Shown: positions 47,746 to 58,723, numbered from the stretch's first letter. The stretch: 64,000 bases of DNA from Bathymodiolus japonicus methanotrophic gill symbiont (GCF_019721995.1 NZ_BLYC01000016.1:19577-83576), one strand, 5' to 3'. The notes: generated by a model not told the origin, from the letters alone. Program-made: numbers and translations.

Positions 47746-48693
47746 ATGAACTCTAGAGTGCTTCCCCCCGCAATTTTCCTGATGGGTCCTACCGCCTCGG
47801 GCAAAACGGCGTTATCTGTGGAATTAGCACAACAACTGAATGCTGAAATAATCAGTGTTGATTCGGCGTTGGTTTTTAAAGGCATGGATATCGGGACTGC
47901 AAAGCCGACAGTAGAAGAAAGAGCAGGAATTGCACATCATTTAATCGATATTCTAGGCCCGGCAGAGAGTTTTTCTGCGGGTGCGTTTAGAACCCGTGCG
48001 CTGGAATTAATGGCAGAGATAACGGCAAGAGGAAAACTACCGCTATTGGTTGGCGGTACCATGCTGTATTTTAATTCTCTGTTTTATGGATTAGCAGAAT
48101 TGCCCACTGCAGATATTGAGTTACGCAAACAGCTGGATGCAGAAACCAACAGAATTGGTAAAGCCGCCATGCATGCAAAATTGCAGGCTGTAGACCCGGC
48201 GGCTGCGGCACGCATACATCCCAATGATCCTCAGCGTGTGCAGCGCGCACTGGAAGTGCAGATACTGTCAGGCAAGACTATTACCCAGCTACATAATGAA
48301 GCTAATGCAGAGCAAATACCCTATCAGCAAATCAAGTTGATAGTCGCACCGCGCGACCGTAGCGTGTTGCATAAGAAAATAGCCCAGCGTTTTAAGGAGA
48401 TGCTGCAACAGGGATTTGTCGCAGAAGTCGAGGCTTTATATCATCGTGGCGACTTAACTGAGCAAATGCCGTCGGTACGTGCGGTCGGTTATCGTCAGGT
48501 CTGGGCGTATTTAGCGGGTGGAATTAATGCGCAAGAAATGCAGAAGCTTGGTATTATCGCCACACGCCAGTTAGCGAAACGGCAATTTACCTGGTTACGC
48601 AGGGAAACAGATGCAGAAATTTTTTATAGTGAAGATATGCAGGTTTATGCACATATCTTAAGCTCTATAAAGCAGCACATGATTACAAATTAA
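47746..48693 (+). CDS. miaA: tRNA dimethylallyltransferase
   Basis: The 315-residue product has P-loop [45 protein letters not shown] and the C-terminal [13 protein letters not shown] block. It modifies A37 of tRNAs reading codons that start with U. It follows mutL in many gammaproteobacteria. No hfq follows here. Confidence 0.97.
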   Translation: MNSRVLPPAIFLMGPTASGKTALSVELAQQLNAEIISVDSALVFKGMDIGTAKPTVEERAGIAHHLIDILGPAESFSAGAFRTRALELMAEITARGKLPLLVGGTMLYFNSLFYGLAELPTADIELRKQLDAETNRIGKAAMHAKLQAVDPAAAARIHPNDPQRVQRALEVQILSGKTITQLHNEANAEQIPYQQIKLIVAPRDRSVLHKKIAQRFKEMLQQGFVAEVEALYHRGDLTEQMPSVRAVGYRQVWAYLAGGINAQEMQKLGIIATRQLAKRQFTWLRRETDAEIFYSEDMQVYAHILSSIKQHMITN

Positions 48694-48703
48694 TAAACGC
48701 AAT

Positions 48704-49279
48704 ATGAAACCAGATAATAAAACCAAAGCCTTTGTAGCTAAAACACTGGAAAGCATCCTGGTAATTGGCTTCATCTTGTTTGAAGAGCTGATCTGGAATG
48801 TTTTCGCGCAGCCGATTTTTCATTATTTTAAGCGCCTTATTGTTTTAGATTCTCTAAAACAGACATTTTTACAGATGAACCGTCATCTATTGCTGACGGT
48901 GTTTATTTTTATTTTGTTAGTGGCTGAGGCAATGGGGTTCCTGGCCGGCTATTGTTTTATTGAAGGTTATTTTATAACTGGAATTCTGGTGTATGGGGTA
49001 AAAATTCCGGTGGCGGCATTTACCTTCTGGTTATTTGATTTAACCCGGTCGCAACTGATGACCTTCTCCTGGCTGAAAACTGCCTATGAATGGATTATGG
49101 GCGTAATAGATAAGTTTCTCAATTCGGCCATTCATGTCTATATCAAGGCTAGAATAATGGCAATCAGGCAGCGAATACGGCAGATTATTCGCCAGTATTT
49201 TGGCGAAGCGGGTTTTATTGCAAGTGTTAAAGCTCATTACCAGGCTTTTAAACCTTATGTTGCCAGGTTTTTTAAATGA
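48704..49279 (+). CDS. membrane protein of unknown function
   Basis: The 191-residue product has hydrophobic segments at about 18-34 (ILVIGFILFEELIWNVF), 64-86 (LLLTVFIFILLVAEAMGFLAG) and 90-112. A basic amphipathic C-terminus follows (RIMAIRQRIRQIIRQYF). It starts 10 bp after miaA and is likely co-transcribed. No family was recognised. Confidence 0.75.
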   Translation: MKPDNKTKAFVAKTLESILVIGFILFEELIWNVFAQPIFHYFKRLIVLDSLKQTFLQMNRHLLLTVFIFILLVAEAMGFLAGYCFIEGYFITGILVYGVKIPVAAFTFWLFDLTRSQLMTFSWLKTAYEWIMGVIDKFLNSAIHVYIKARIMAIRQRIRQIIRQYFGEAGFIASVKAHYQAFKPYVARFFK

Positions 49280-49308
49280 CTTGCGATTTAAGTGGGCAAC
49301 ATCATTGC

Positions 49309-49337
49309 AAGGCGGGCTAAAGCCACGCCCTACAAGC
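49309..49337. repeat. REP half-site
   Basis: AAGGCGGGCTAAAGCCACGCCC lies between convergent genes. Confidence 0.82.
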
Positions 49338-49641
49338 CGTGATAAGTGATTTTATAGATAACACCTGCAAGGTCATCCGATACTAATAAGCTACCATCGT
49401 CTAATTCAAGTATATCTACTGGGCGACCTATTGCCTTGCCATTTTCACCCAGCCAGCCCTCGGCAAAAACCTGCTCAGAAACAACCTTGCCCCATTTGAA
49501 TGTCAACAGGGCAATCCGATATCCATGGGGTATAGTCCTGTTCCACGAGCCATGTTGAGCAACAAGGAGCTGTTGCTGATAGATTTCAGGAAATTGCTGA
49601 CCACGATAAAAGCGTATGCCTAAAGGTGCCATATGGGCATT

Positions 49642-49921
49642 CGCTGAAAATCATGGAAACGTAGCTTAGCGAAGTGGTGATTTTTAGTCCCTGATAGGCG
49701 ACAGGGCAATTCGCTGATTCGACGTGTGCTAGCAGCACGCGAGAGGAGCAAGAATTGCATTCCGAATAGCCGTCCAGCCAGTGAGGTAGTAATGACGAAG
49801 CGGCTTTTGTGCGTAGTCGTTGCGGACGCAGGGCGTTCAGGGCATCTCCCATCCGCTGCGTAGGTGAACGAATTATGGCGACAGGAGTCCCGGAATTTCG
49901 TGAGGTAGCATGGCGCGCCTG
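49642..49921 (+). repeat. CIR-1 element (280 bp)
   Basis: It is inserted antisense in the dehydrogenase gene between CATT and GAACTT. Joining across it and the IS66 restores KWKFNAHMAPLG. Confidence 0.92.
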
Positions 49922-49948
49922 GAACTTCCATTGTAACTACTCAGCGTA

Positions 49949-50541
49949 CGCTTAACCCATCTTCGTCACTTTCATCTTTCTAAGCCATTGATTCATCGGT
50001 TTAAGCGATTTTTTGTCGAAAAATTCTCTTTAAAATCAATGGTGTTTTTTTTGAAAGTTTTGTAGTGCCATTTATATTATTTTTGTCGATAAATTCATTG
50101 ACTTTTGTCAAAAAAATCATCATTATTTGAGTGTAATTTACATGCGACAAAAATACTCTAAAAAATCCAACGTTTTATACAAAAACACAAAATCTGTAGT
50201 GCCAACTGGCTACTTTTTAAAATTTCAACCAATTGATTTATAACAACTACATCATCAATAGTGACGAAGATGGGCTAAGCGGAGTGATGATTTTTAGTCT
50301 CTGGTAGGCGACAGGGCAATTCGCTGATCCGAAGTGCGCTAGTAGCGCGCGAGGGAGGCAAGAATTGCATTCCGAATAGCCGTCCAGCCATTTGAGGTAG
50401 ACTTAACTGAGCAGGGTTTTGTGCGTAGTTGAGTAGTTGAGACGGAAGCAGGGCGACTAGGGCATCTCCCATTCGCTGCGTAGGCGAATGAATGTTGGTG
50501 ACAGGAGTCCCAGAATGTTGTGAGGTAGCATGGCGCGCCTG
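49949..50541 (+). repeat. CIR-1 variant interrupted by MITE-T
   Basis: The start CGCTTAA (49949-49955) is preceded by CGTA. The element then continues at 50275 with CTAAGCGGAGTGATG and ends GGCGCGCCTG at 50541. Compared with the variant at 58724, about 17 bp around the MITE target are missing. Confidence 0.85.
49956..50274 (-). repeat. MITE-T copy 3 (319 bp), reverse
   Basis: It has full-length CCCATCTTCGTCACT ends. TTAA lies on the left, but CTAA on the right because of the local deletion. Confidence 0.92.
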
Positions 50542-50786
50542 AATAATTAAAAAAGTTCTTGACAGGGTTTTAGTCTGGTTTTTGTGATTTTTAGTAAACT
50601 GCCCAACAGTCGATTAATCCACGCTTTATTGCTTCTATCGCTATAGTCATCACAAAATGTCCCCTTAAACATCTACGACCTCGAAGAACTTTTTTATTCG
50701 CCTTACAATCGCTTAAAACAAGGAAAATTCGGGATTTAAAACCCATGAGATAATAAGCCTGTCCTTAAAGCAATACAGGTTACCTT

Positions 50787-52497
50787 TTGAAAATAGACTT
50801 CATCGATGTTGATTCCGCAATCAGTCATGCCAAACAGTTACTTGAAACTGAGCGTGATATATCGCCTGCGCTAAAATCAGCACTGGAAGTGATTCTATTA
50901 TTAGTCACGGTATTACTCAATCGAGTGACACTGAACAGCAAAAATAGCAGTAAACCACCTGCAAGTGATCCCAACCGTAAAAAAGGGAATCGAAAAAAAT
51001 CAGATAAGCCTTCTGGCGGACAAAAATCGCATGTCGGCACGACACTTCAAAAAATAGATGACTCGGATGAAATCGAGATCATTACCATTGATCGCCGTAC
51101 CTTGCCAAAAGGGCGATACACGGCAGATGGCTTTGAAACACGCCAGGTATTCGATATTGATATCTCAAGGGTAGTGACAGAATACCAGGCGCAACGGTTG
51201 ATAAATGGAAAAGGTCAGTGTTTTATCGCTCCTTTTCCAGATGAGGTTACTAAGGCTGCGCAATATGGTAATGGGATAAAAGCCCATGTGGTTTATCTTT
51301 CGCAATATCAGTTATTGCCCTACAACCGAATACAGGAGTATTTCGCTGATCAATTAGGTATGCCGATTAGTGAAGGCTCTATCTATAATTTCAATGAACT
51401 GGCCTATGAGAAGTTGGCTGGGTTTGAAACTATCAGTAAAGAACACTTAGTCGAATCAGCGTGCATTCATGCGGATGAAACAGGCATTAATATTAATGGT
51501 AAGCGCCATTGGCTACATGGGGCCTCCAACGCTGCCAGCCATGGAGAGCGAAAGCGAGGGCTGGTAGTCCCCAGAAGGCGTAGAGCCGTTGTTTTGTCGG
51601 AATCGTAGCGCTAGCGTAGGTGTAGACAAAATAAAAGGCATTCCGAAACGCCGTCCAGTCATTTGAGGGAGTGTTACGAAGCCAGCACCGAGTTTACGAT
51701 GGTAATGGCGAAGTGGCACGTACGCAGGACGTCTGGGGCGCCGAAGGCATTAGTGGTCGCGTTAAGTTTTTGCCGCTTGCTTGGGCTGGGATGCCCAAAA
51801 CAAGCTTTCGCAAAAATAGCGACTCCCCGCTGTTCAGTGGACACACTTCTTTCCCCATGCCAAACGTGGCACAGAGGCAATGAATGACATTGGTATTTTA
51901 CCCCATTTTCATGGGATTTTATGTCATGATCATTGGAAGCCCTACTATAAATATGATTGTACTCATTCGCTTTGTAATGCACATCATTTGAGGGAATTAA
52001 CGCGCGCCTGGGAGCAGGATAAACAGGAGTGGGCGCTTGAAATGAAACGACTACTTGAAAAAATGAATGATGCCGTCAATGAAGCAGGTGGCATGCTACT
52101 ACATAAAGAAGCAGAAAAATGGAAGGTACAATACAGAGAATTACTTGGCAAAGCGGAGATCGAATGCCCACCACCCGATAAGCCTAAAGAAGTAAAACGG
52201 GAGCGAATAAAACGCAGTAAAGCTAGAAACTTACTGGAAAGGCTGATTAATTATGAAGAGGATGTCTTGCGCTTCATGACAAATACCTGGGTGCCATTTA
52301 CCAATAATGCCGCAGAAAATTCGATTCGGATGACCAAGGTTCAACAGAAAATATCCGGCTGCTTTCGTAGTACCAAGGGTGCAGAGATATTTTGTCGTGT
52401 CAGAGGGTATTTATCAACGTGCCGTAAACAAGGTCTAAGTGCAACTCAGGCAATGACCTTGGTCTTTGAGGGAAAGTTACCTGAATTTTCTTTATAA
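50787..52497 (+). pseudogene. IS66-family transposase TnpC, split by CIR-3
   Basis: The first piece (TTG 50787) has a helical N-terminus, SSKPPASDPNRKKGNRKKSDK and HADETGININGKRHWLHGAS. The second piece (51831-52497) has FFPHAKRGTEAMNDIG, HDHWKPYYKYDCTHSLCNAHHLREL and FTNNAAENSIRMTKV. Together they carry the DDE triad of IS66 TnpC. Removing the CIR-3 gives GASNVQWTHFFPHAKRG in frame. Confidence 0.9.
51530..51830 (+). repeat. CIR-3 element (301 bp)
   Basis: It is inserted in IS66 tnpC between CCAA and TGTTCA. First-stem arms CTGCCAGCC (51532-51540) and GGCTGGTAG (51559-51567) keep the G-T pair at the third position. Confidence 0.93.
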
Positions 52498-53753
52498 TTT
52501 CATTGAACTACTCAGCTTCGCTGAGTAGTTACCTTCCATTTAGGAGTTGTATAGTCTTTACAGTGCTTGCCTTTACCAAATTCTGGATCCAGAAGCTCAC
52601 CGCCATGACAATAGGGATAGCCAAAATGCTGGCCTTTTTTGGTCCACTTATTTAGTTCGTCTGGTGGAATATCATCGCCTAACCAGTCTCGTCCATTTTC
52701 AGTAAAATATAAAGTTTTTGTCACCGGATGCCAGTCAAACCCTACCGTATTACGAATGCCACGCGCGATTATTTCCATATCGCTACTATCGCCATCAGTG
52801 TTCCCCTATCAATTGAGGCTGTGAAACTAACCTCGCCACAAGAGAGCTCATAAAGCACTGTAAAGACATTCCTGTTATTATTGCGTTTTGAACTGCCCGA
52901 ATGGTATACGAGCTGATACGAGATATTCTTGCCTGGAAAAATAATGGATTCACAAAACGATCTCGTTTTTGAGCCTGTTGCTGCCTAATCTCCAGAGCCT
53001 CGCTATATTTTTTATCCGATGGATGAATCAATTCTGGCTGTTGTGTTTTTGAAATCTCTTCAAACACGCGCATTAAATTATAGCTCATTGCAGTCAGGCG
53101 CATTTGATTTTCAAGTGAGCGGGTATTGGAAGACCAAGCTTTAGTTTCCTTGAAATTACTTTTAGTGTTATTGAATGTCTTTTCAATCGTCCATCGCTTG
53201 AAATACAGCATGGCAATGGTTCCAGGGTTAATAGTCATTGGCAAGGTTGTCACAAACCGGTGAAGTTTTCCGGTTTCTGGGTCACGGTAATCCACCACGT
53301 TAAATTTGATGCCCTTGTTTCCGTACACACTGTATGCTTCAACCCCTGTATTGATCTCATGGCGGGAGTCAAAAGGGATAGACTCAACCAGAGTCGCAAT
53401 TGAATTCTCTTTTAGCATTGAAATCATGCAATTAGCATGTCGTTTCTGCCGATCCCACCAGACAAAGTCGGTGACGGCTTTATCGTAGACATAGAGATGT
53501 TTCTGAGAGCTGTTATTTCCCTTGTTTTGCTTTTCAATATGATCTCGTAACACAGGTATTTCTTGATGCCTCTGAGTTCCGTTTGTCACCAGACAAAGAA
53601 ATCTGAGCAACCCACTTCTGAGATTCAACGCGTAAATCCCCCCGGCCGCATAAACTTTCCCCTTGCTGTTTTTTTCAGTATGGCAGGCATGATCAATAAA
53701 ATGTCCATCCGCCGCTTCTATGGTGTATTCGTCAAGTTCCGGGAATGCTTTAA

Positions 53754-54332
53754 CCCATCTTCGTCACTTTCATCTTTCTAAGCCATTGATTCATCGGTTT
53801 AAGCGATTTTTTGTCGAAAAATTCTCTTTAAAATCAATGGTGTTTTTTTTGAAAGTCAGGCGCGCCATGCTACCTCACGAAATTCCGGGACTCCTGTCGC
53901 CGTAATTCGTTCACCTACGCAGCGAATAGGAGATGCTCCAGCCGCCCTGCGTCCGCCACAGACTGAGCACAAAGCAGCTCAGTCATGGCTACCACAAATG
54001 GCTCTACGGCTATTCGGGATAAAATTTTAGCCTCCCTCGCGCGCTATCGCGCACTTCGGATTGGCAAATTTCCCTGCGCCTTCTGGAGACTATCAGCCCG
54101 TCCGGGGCTGACAGCGTTTGTAGTGCCATTTATATTATTTTTGTCGATAAATTCATTGACTTTTGTCAAAAAAATCATCATTATTTGAGTGTAATTTACA
54201 TGCGACAAAAATACTCTAAAAAATCCAACGTTTTATACAAAAACACAAAATCTGTAGTGCCAACTGGCTACTTTTTAAAATTTCAACCAATTGATTTATA
54301 ACAACTACATCATCAATAGTGACGAAGATGGG
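53754..54332 (-). repeat. MITE-T copy 4 with nested CIR-2
   Basis: TTAA lies on both sides (53750-53753, 54333-54336). It is 319 bp after removal of the CIR-2 at 53857-54116. Confidence 0.92.
53857..54116 (-). repeat. CIR-2 element (260 bp), reverse
   Basis: It is inserted inside MITE-T, with CAAA upstream in its own orientation. The uninterrupted junction is visible in the MITE-T at 15550-15868. Confidence 0.93.
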
Positions 54333-55098
54333 TTAAGATAATCAATGCCTTGCGATAGCAGTGTTTCAGAGTGAAGATGATAGCTCTGCTGTTCAAATGT
54401 CTCAAGCATACTTGTTCGTCTATGCGACTTCAGTGATTTAAAATACGTTGAGTGGGGAAGCAGCTGGCCATAAATCTGTTCATTGGTTTGGAGGAAATGG
54501 CGACCACTATCGACTACACTGATACAGCGTAATAACCCAAGGCGAATAAAGTCGATATCCTTCAACTCTGGGCATGAACGAGCCCACAAAGGATGACGCT
54601 CTGCTAACAGGGCACGTTCCATACTTTCATTGCAGTGTTGGTGAATATGTTCAGAGAGTGGTAGGTCTTTAAGCATGGGTGATATCCGTTTATGAAGTGA
54701 TTAAAACGGAAATTTTTAGAAAATTTTTTTCGGCAATTGCAAGCTTTATTTGAAATTATTTGTTGTTTTTTTACGGTGCCTACAGAGTGTCTATTTGCTG
54801 TTATAAGTGATTAAAATCAAAAAGATGGAAATATTCGAGTGGTGCTACCTTCAGATAGGTTATAGGCTGCTTTGTTTAGGTACTTCTTCTTTCAATGGGA
54901 ACACTGATGAGATATACTGCATACCGGCCTGAATGTATAACCTAACTCTAACAATTCTGCACATCGCACAGCAGCTTTTACTCTGAGCTATAAATAATTA
55001 ATGAAACTTTCAATCGTACTTCCTGCAAAAAACGAAGCAAAAAATATCACCGCTGTATTACAGAACATACAAGCGCAGAAACTTAATGCGGAAATATT

Positions 55099-56632
55099 CA
55101 TCAGTGTTCCCATTGAAAGAAGAAGTACCTAAACAAAGCAGCCTATAACCTACCTGAAGGTAGCACCACTCGAATATTTCCATCTTTTTGATTTTAATCA
55201 CTTATAACAGCAAATAGACACTCTGTAGGCACCGTAAAAAAACAACAAATAATTTCAAATAAAGCTTGCAATTGCCGAAAAAATTTTTCTAAAAATTTCC
55301 GTTTTAATCACCTCATAAACGGATATCACCCATGCTTAAAGACCTACCACTCTCTGAACATATTCACCAACACTGCAATGAAAGTATGGAACGTGCCCTG
55401 TTAGCAGAGCGTCATCCTTTGTGGGCTCGTTCATGCCCAGAGTTGAAGGATATCGACTTTATTCGCCTTGGGTTATTACGCTGTATCAGTGTAGTCGATA
55501 GTGGTCGCCATTTCCTCCAAACCAATGAACAGATTTATGGCCAGCTGCTTCCCCACTCAACGTATTTTAAATCACTGAAGTCGCATAGACGAACAAGTAT
55601 GCTTGAGGCATTTGAACAGCAGAGCTACCATCTTCACTCTGAAACACTGCTATCGCAAGGCATTGATTATCTTAAAGCATTCCCAGAACTTGACGAATAC
55701 ACCATAGAAGCAGCGGATGGACATTTTATTGATCATGCCTGCCATACTGAAAAAAACAGCAAGGGGAAAGTTTATGCGGCCGGGGGGATTTACGCGTTGA
55801 ATCTCAGAAGTGGGTTGCTCAGATTTCTTTGTCTGGTGACAAACGGAACTCAGAGGCATCAAGAAATACCTGTGTTACGAGATCATATTGAAAAGCAAAA
55901 CAAGGGAAATAACAGCTCTCAGAAACATCTCTATGTCTACGATAAAGCCGTCACCGACTTTGTCTGGTGGGATCGGCAGAAACGACATGCTAATTACATG
56001 ATTTCAATGCTAAAAGAAAATTCAATTGCGACTCTGGTTGAGTCTATCCCTTTTGACTCCCGCCATGAGATCAATACAGGGGTTGAAGCATACAGTGTGT
56101 ACGAAAACAAGGGCATCAAATTTAACGTGGTGGATTACCGTGATCCAGAAACCGGAAAACTTCACCGGTTTGTGACAACCTTGCCAATGACTATTAACCC
56201 TGGAACCATTGCCATGCTGTATTTCAAGCGATGGACGATTGAAAAGACATTCAATAACACTAAAAGTAATTTCAAGGAAACTAAAGCTTGGTCTTCCAAT
56301 ACCCGCTCACTTGAAAATCAAATGCGCCTGACTGCAATGAGCTATAATTTAATGCGCGTATTTGAAGAGATTTCAAAAACACAACAGCCAGAATTGATTC
56401 ATCCATCGGATAAAAAATATAGCGAGGCTCTGGAGATAAGGCAGCAACAGGCTCAAAAACGAGATCGTTTTGTGAATCCATTATTTTTCCAGGCAAGAAT
56501 ATCTCGTATCAGCTCGTATACCATTCGGGCAGTTCAAAACGCAATAATAACAGGAATGTCTTTACAGTGCTTTATGAGCTCTCTTGTGGCGAGGTTAGTT
56601 TCACGGCCTCAATTGATAGGGGAACACTGATG
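55099..56632 (+). mobile_element. IS4-type element, complete (1534 bp)
   Basis: The ends are CATCAGTGTTCCC / GGGAACACTGATG, with duplication GAAATATT at 55091-55098 and 56633-56640. This is the reference copy. Partial or interrupted copies lie at 1, 37561, 52793 and 59666. Confidence 0.95.
55332..56630 (+). CDS. IS4-type DDE transposase, intact
   Basis: The 432-residue product has an N-terminal helical region (residues 1-110), then the catalytic core. The core has the first Asp in AADGHFIDHACH, the second near VYDKAVTDFVWWD, and the Glu in LYFKRWTIEKTFNNTKSNFK, which fits Y/F-x2-R-x3-E-x6-K. The stop codon lies inside the terminal repeat. It is the only full-length gene of this type in the window and could mobilise the interrupted copies. 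Confidence 0.92.
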   Translation: MLKDLPLSEHIHQHCNESMERALLAERHPLWARSCPELKDIDFIRLGLLRCISVVDSGRHFLQTNEQIYGQLLPHSTYFKSLKSHRRTSMLEAFEQQSYHLHSETLLSQGIDYLKAFPELDEYTIEAADGHFIDHACHTEKNSKGKVYAAGGIYALNLRSGLLRFLCLVTNGTQRHQEIPVLRDHIEKQNKGNNSSQKHLYVYDKAVTDFVWWDRQKRHANYMISMLKENSIATLVESIPFDSRHEINTGVEAYSVYENKGIKFNVVDYRDPETGKLHRFVTTLPMTINPGTIAMLYFKRWTIEKTFNNTKSNFKETKAWSSNTRSLENQMRLTAMSYNLMRVFEEISKTQQPELIHPSDKKYSEALEIRQQQAQKRDRFVNPLFFQARISRISSYTIRAVQNAIITGMSLQCFMSSLVARLVSRPQLIGEH

Positions 56633-57747
56633 GAAATATTAGTTATTAACGATGGCTCTACTGATAATACGGCTGAATTAGCGCGACAGGCGGGCGCAAA
56701 AGTCATCACCCACCCGTACTGCCAGGGTAACGGCGCAGCGATTAAAACCGGCGCCAGAAATGCAACAGGCGATGTGATCATATTTATGGATGGTGATGGT
56801 CAGCATAATCCAGTCGATATTCCCATGTTTCTGCAAAAAATGGACGAAGGCTATGACATGGTTGTCGGAGCCAGAAATGCAAAATCTCAGGCGTCGCTAT
56901 TCAGGCGTATTGGCAATGCCTTTTATAATCGTTTTGCAAGCATCATGACCGGGCACAAAATTGATGACCTGACATCAGGATTTCGTGCTGTTAAAAAAGA
57001 TAAATTCAAGAAATTCCTCTACCTGTTACCCAACGGCTTTTCCTACCCGACCACCAGTACCATGGCTTTTTTTCGCTCGGGATTTCCGGTAGCCTATGTG
57101 CCAATACATGCCGGACAGCGTAAAGGGAAAAGCCATATACGCATATTCAGAGACGGCACTCGCTTCTTTATTATCATTCTGCGTATCGGTTCATTATTTT
57201 CCCCGATGCGCTTATTCCTGCCAGTCAGCATTACCCTGTTCTTACTCGGCATGGGGTATTATGGTTATACATTCACCACACAGCACCGGTTTACCAATAT
57301 GAGCGCACTCTTGCTCAACACCTCGGTCATTACCTTCTTAATGGGCTTTCTCTCCGAACAGGTTTCCGCCCTACATTATCGACATGCAGAGGATGACTAA
57401 CCTCCCCCTTAGTCTAATACTGCTTACTTAAGAGATTATTTCTTAAATTTCAATGAGGTAGACTGTAGGCTGATGATATGTACTCCTCTCCCACCAACAG
57501 TGTATAATGCACCTAAGAGTAATAACGGAGCAAAGAGGAGCCCGACATGAATAATAGCGTAATTGGATTGGATATAGCAAAAAATATTTTTCACATGTAT
57601 ACATTTGATGAAAAAAAATCACAACCTGTTAAGAAAAAGCTAAAACGAGCTGAGCTTTTAATATTTTTTGCAAATTATCCAGTGAGCTTAATTGGAATAG
57701 AAGCCTGTGGCGGAGCTCATCACTGGGCAAGAGAGTTAACTAAACAA

Positions 57748-57951
57748 CTGAAGTTTCCCAATTATTGAGTAGCTGAAATACACAATGCTGGTGTATCGAG
57801 GTTTATTTTAGGTGGTTTTGCCATGTTTATAGCAAACCCCTACTTAATTCCCCTTAGGCAATAGCATTTGAAACGAATGAAAAGACTATTTTTTTCATAT
57901 AGTTGCAGCATAGTTTCAATTTTACCATAAATAATTATTGGGAAACTTCAG
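57748..57951. repeat. MITE-F copy 5, 204 bp
   Basis: The left duplication CTAAACAA is at 57740-57747. The right one is split by a CIR-1 into CTAA (57952-57955) and ACAA (58236-58239). Confidence 0.93.
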
Positions 57952-57955
57952 CTAA

Positions 57956-58235
57956 CGCTGAAAATCATGGAAACGGAGCTTAGCGAAGTGGTGATTTTTA
58001 GTCCCTGATAGGCGACAGGGCAATTCGCTGATTCGACGTGTGCTAGCAGCACGCGAGAGGAGCAAGAATTGCATTCCGAATAGCCGTCCAGCCAGTGAGG
58101 TAGTAATGACGAAGCGGCTTTTGTGCGTAGTCGTTGCGGACGCAGGGCGTTCAGGGCATCTCCCATCCGCTGCGTAGGTGAGCGAATTATGGCGACAGGA
58201 GTCCCGGAATTTCGTGAGGTAGCATGGCGCGCCTG
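57956..58235 (+). repeat. CIR-1 element (280 bp)
   Basis: It is inserted in the middle of the 8-bp duplication of MITE-F (CTAA|ACAA). The intact left duplication proves that nothing was duplicated or lost. Confidence 0.95.
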
Positions 58236-58723
58236 ACAAGGGCATGAAGTCATTTTTCTTAATGCCCGTTATGTAAAGGGTTTTGTGGTGGGGAACAAAA
58301 ATGACTTTAATGATGCCGCTGCTATATTTGATGCGGTTACCCGTCCAAATAAGCGCACAGTGTCGATAAAAACGATTGAACAGCAAGACATTCAACTTGT
58401 TCATAGAATACGTGAAGGCCTTGTTGGCAAACGTACTGCGCTGGTTAATCAAGTGCGAGGGCTACTCAGTGAAAGAGGCATTGTTATTCCTAAAGGTATA
58501 AAGAAAGTAAGAGTAGAATTACCGTTGATTTTAGAAGATAGCGACAATGATTTGACTGATTTAAGTCGGGAAATGTTTGCTGAGCAATATGAAAAACTAG
58601 TTGCACTAGATGAAGAGATTAAACAACAGGACAGACGTATTAGCCGGCTATGTAATAGCAATCAGTTAAGCCAGCGTTTTCTTGATGTGCCAGGTATTGG
58701 GGCAATAACAGCACACCATCATT

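Larger units (their letters stand above)
46672..47746 (+). pseudogene. GNAT-family toxin (TacT-like) split by two CIR elements
   Basis: Removing the CIR-4 at 46726-47020 and the CIR-1 at 47201-47480 gives one frame: MITVPLDKKKHKRNQFDC, AVDVLNNYLRMMADQQ, ... LQKKHINAQTGGLIARLAVD, the acetyl-CoA loop YARQGYGEWML, and FYEKFGFTAF. This matches tRNA-acetylating GNAT toxins paired with DUF1778 antitoxins. Both junctions rejoin in frame with no duplication. The gene overlaps the miaA start by one base. Confidence 0.88.
49933..52532 (+). mobile_element. IS66-family element with nested inserts
   Basis: The ends GTAACTACTCAGCG / CGCTGAGTAGTTAC start with the GTAA typical of IS66. A perfect 8-bp duplication CTTCCATT flanks it (49925-49932, 52533-52540). 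Only the tnpC gene is present; tnpA and tnpB are absent. The left part holds a CIR copy and a MITE-T. Confidence 0.93.
49330..52792 (-). pseudogene. PQQ-dependent sugar/sorbosone dehydrogenase, broken by CIR-1, IS66 and IS4
   Basis: Minus-strand pieces 52792-52541 and 49924-49922 with 49641-49330 join in frame. They read MEIIARGIRNTVGFDWHP, TENGRDWLGDDIPPDELNKW, YCHGGELLDPEFGKG, TTPKWKFNAHMAPLGIRFY and GRPVDILELDDGSLLVSDDLAG. This is the C-terminal half of a six-bladed propeller PQQ-type sugar dehydrogenase. The N-terminal half is missing: an IS4-type element begins at 52793, and sequence beyond it does not continue the gene. Confidence 0.82.
52793..54909 (-). mobile_element. IS4-type element copy 3 with nested MITE-T and CIR-2
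   Basis: Ends are CATCAGTGTTCCC at 52793 and GGGAACACTGATG at 54909. The transposase (minus, 54676-52795) is interrupted by MITE-T at exactly the same TTAA as copy 1. The flanks show no duplication, and the host gene does not resume on the far side. Recombination between IS copies is therefore likely. Confidence 0.9.
55001..57400 (+). pseudogene. glycosyltransferase family 2, split by IS4-type element
   Basis: Pieces 55001-55098 and 56641-57400 join in frame as MKLSIVLPAKNEAKNITAVL ... LNAEILVINDGSTDNT. GT-A features follow: DVIIFMDGDGQHNPVDIP (DxD-like), VVGARN and GFRAVKKDKF. Two C-terminal membrane helices begin near MRLFLPVSITLFLLGMGYY. This resembles dolichyl-phosphate mannose synthase-like enzymes that make lipid-linked sugars. 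The interruption is a recent IS with an intact duplication, so precise excision could restore the gene. Confidence 0.9.
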
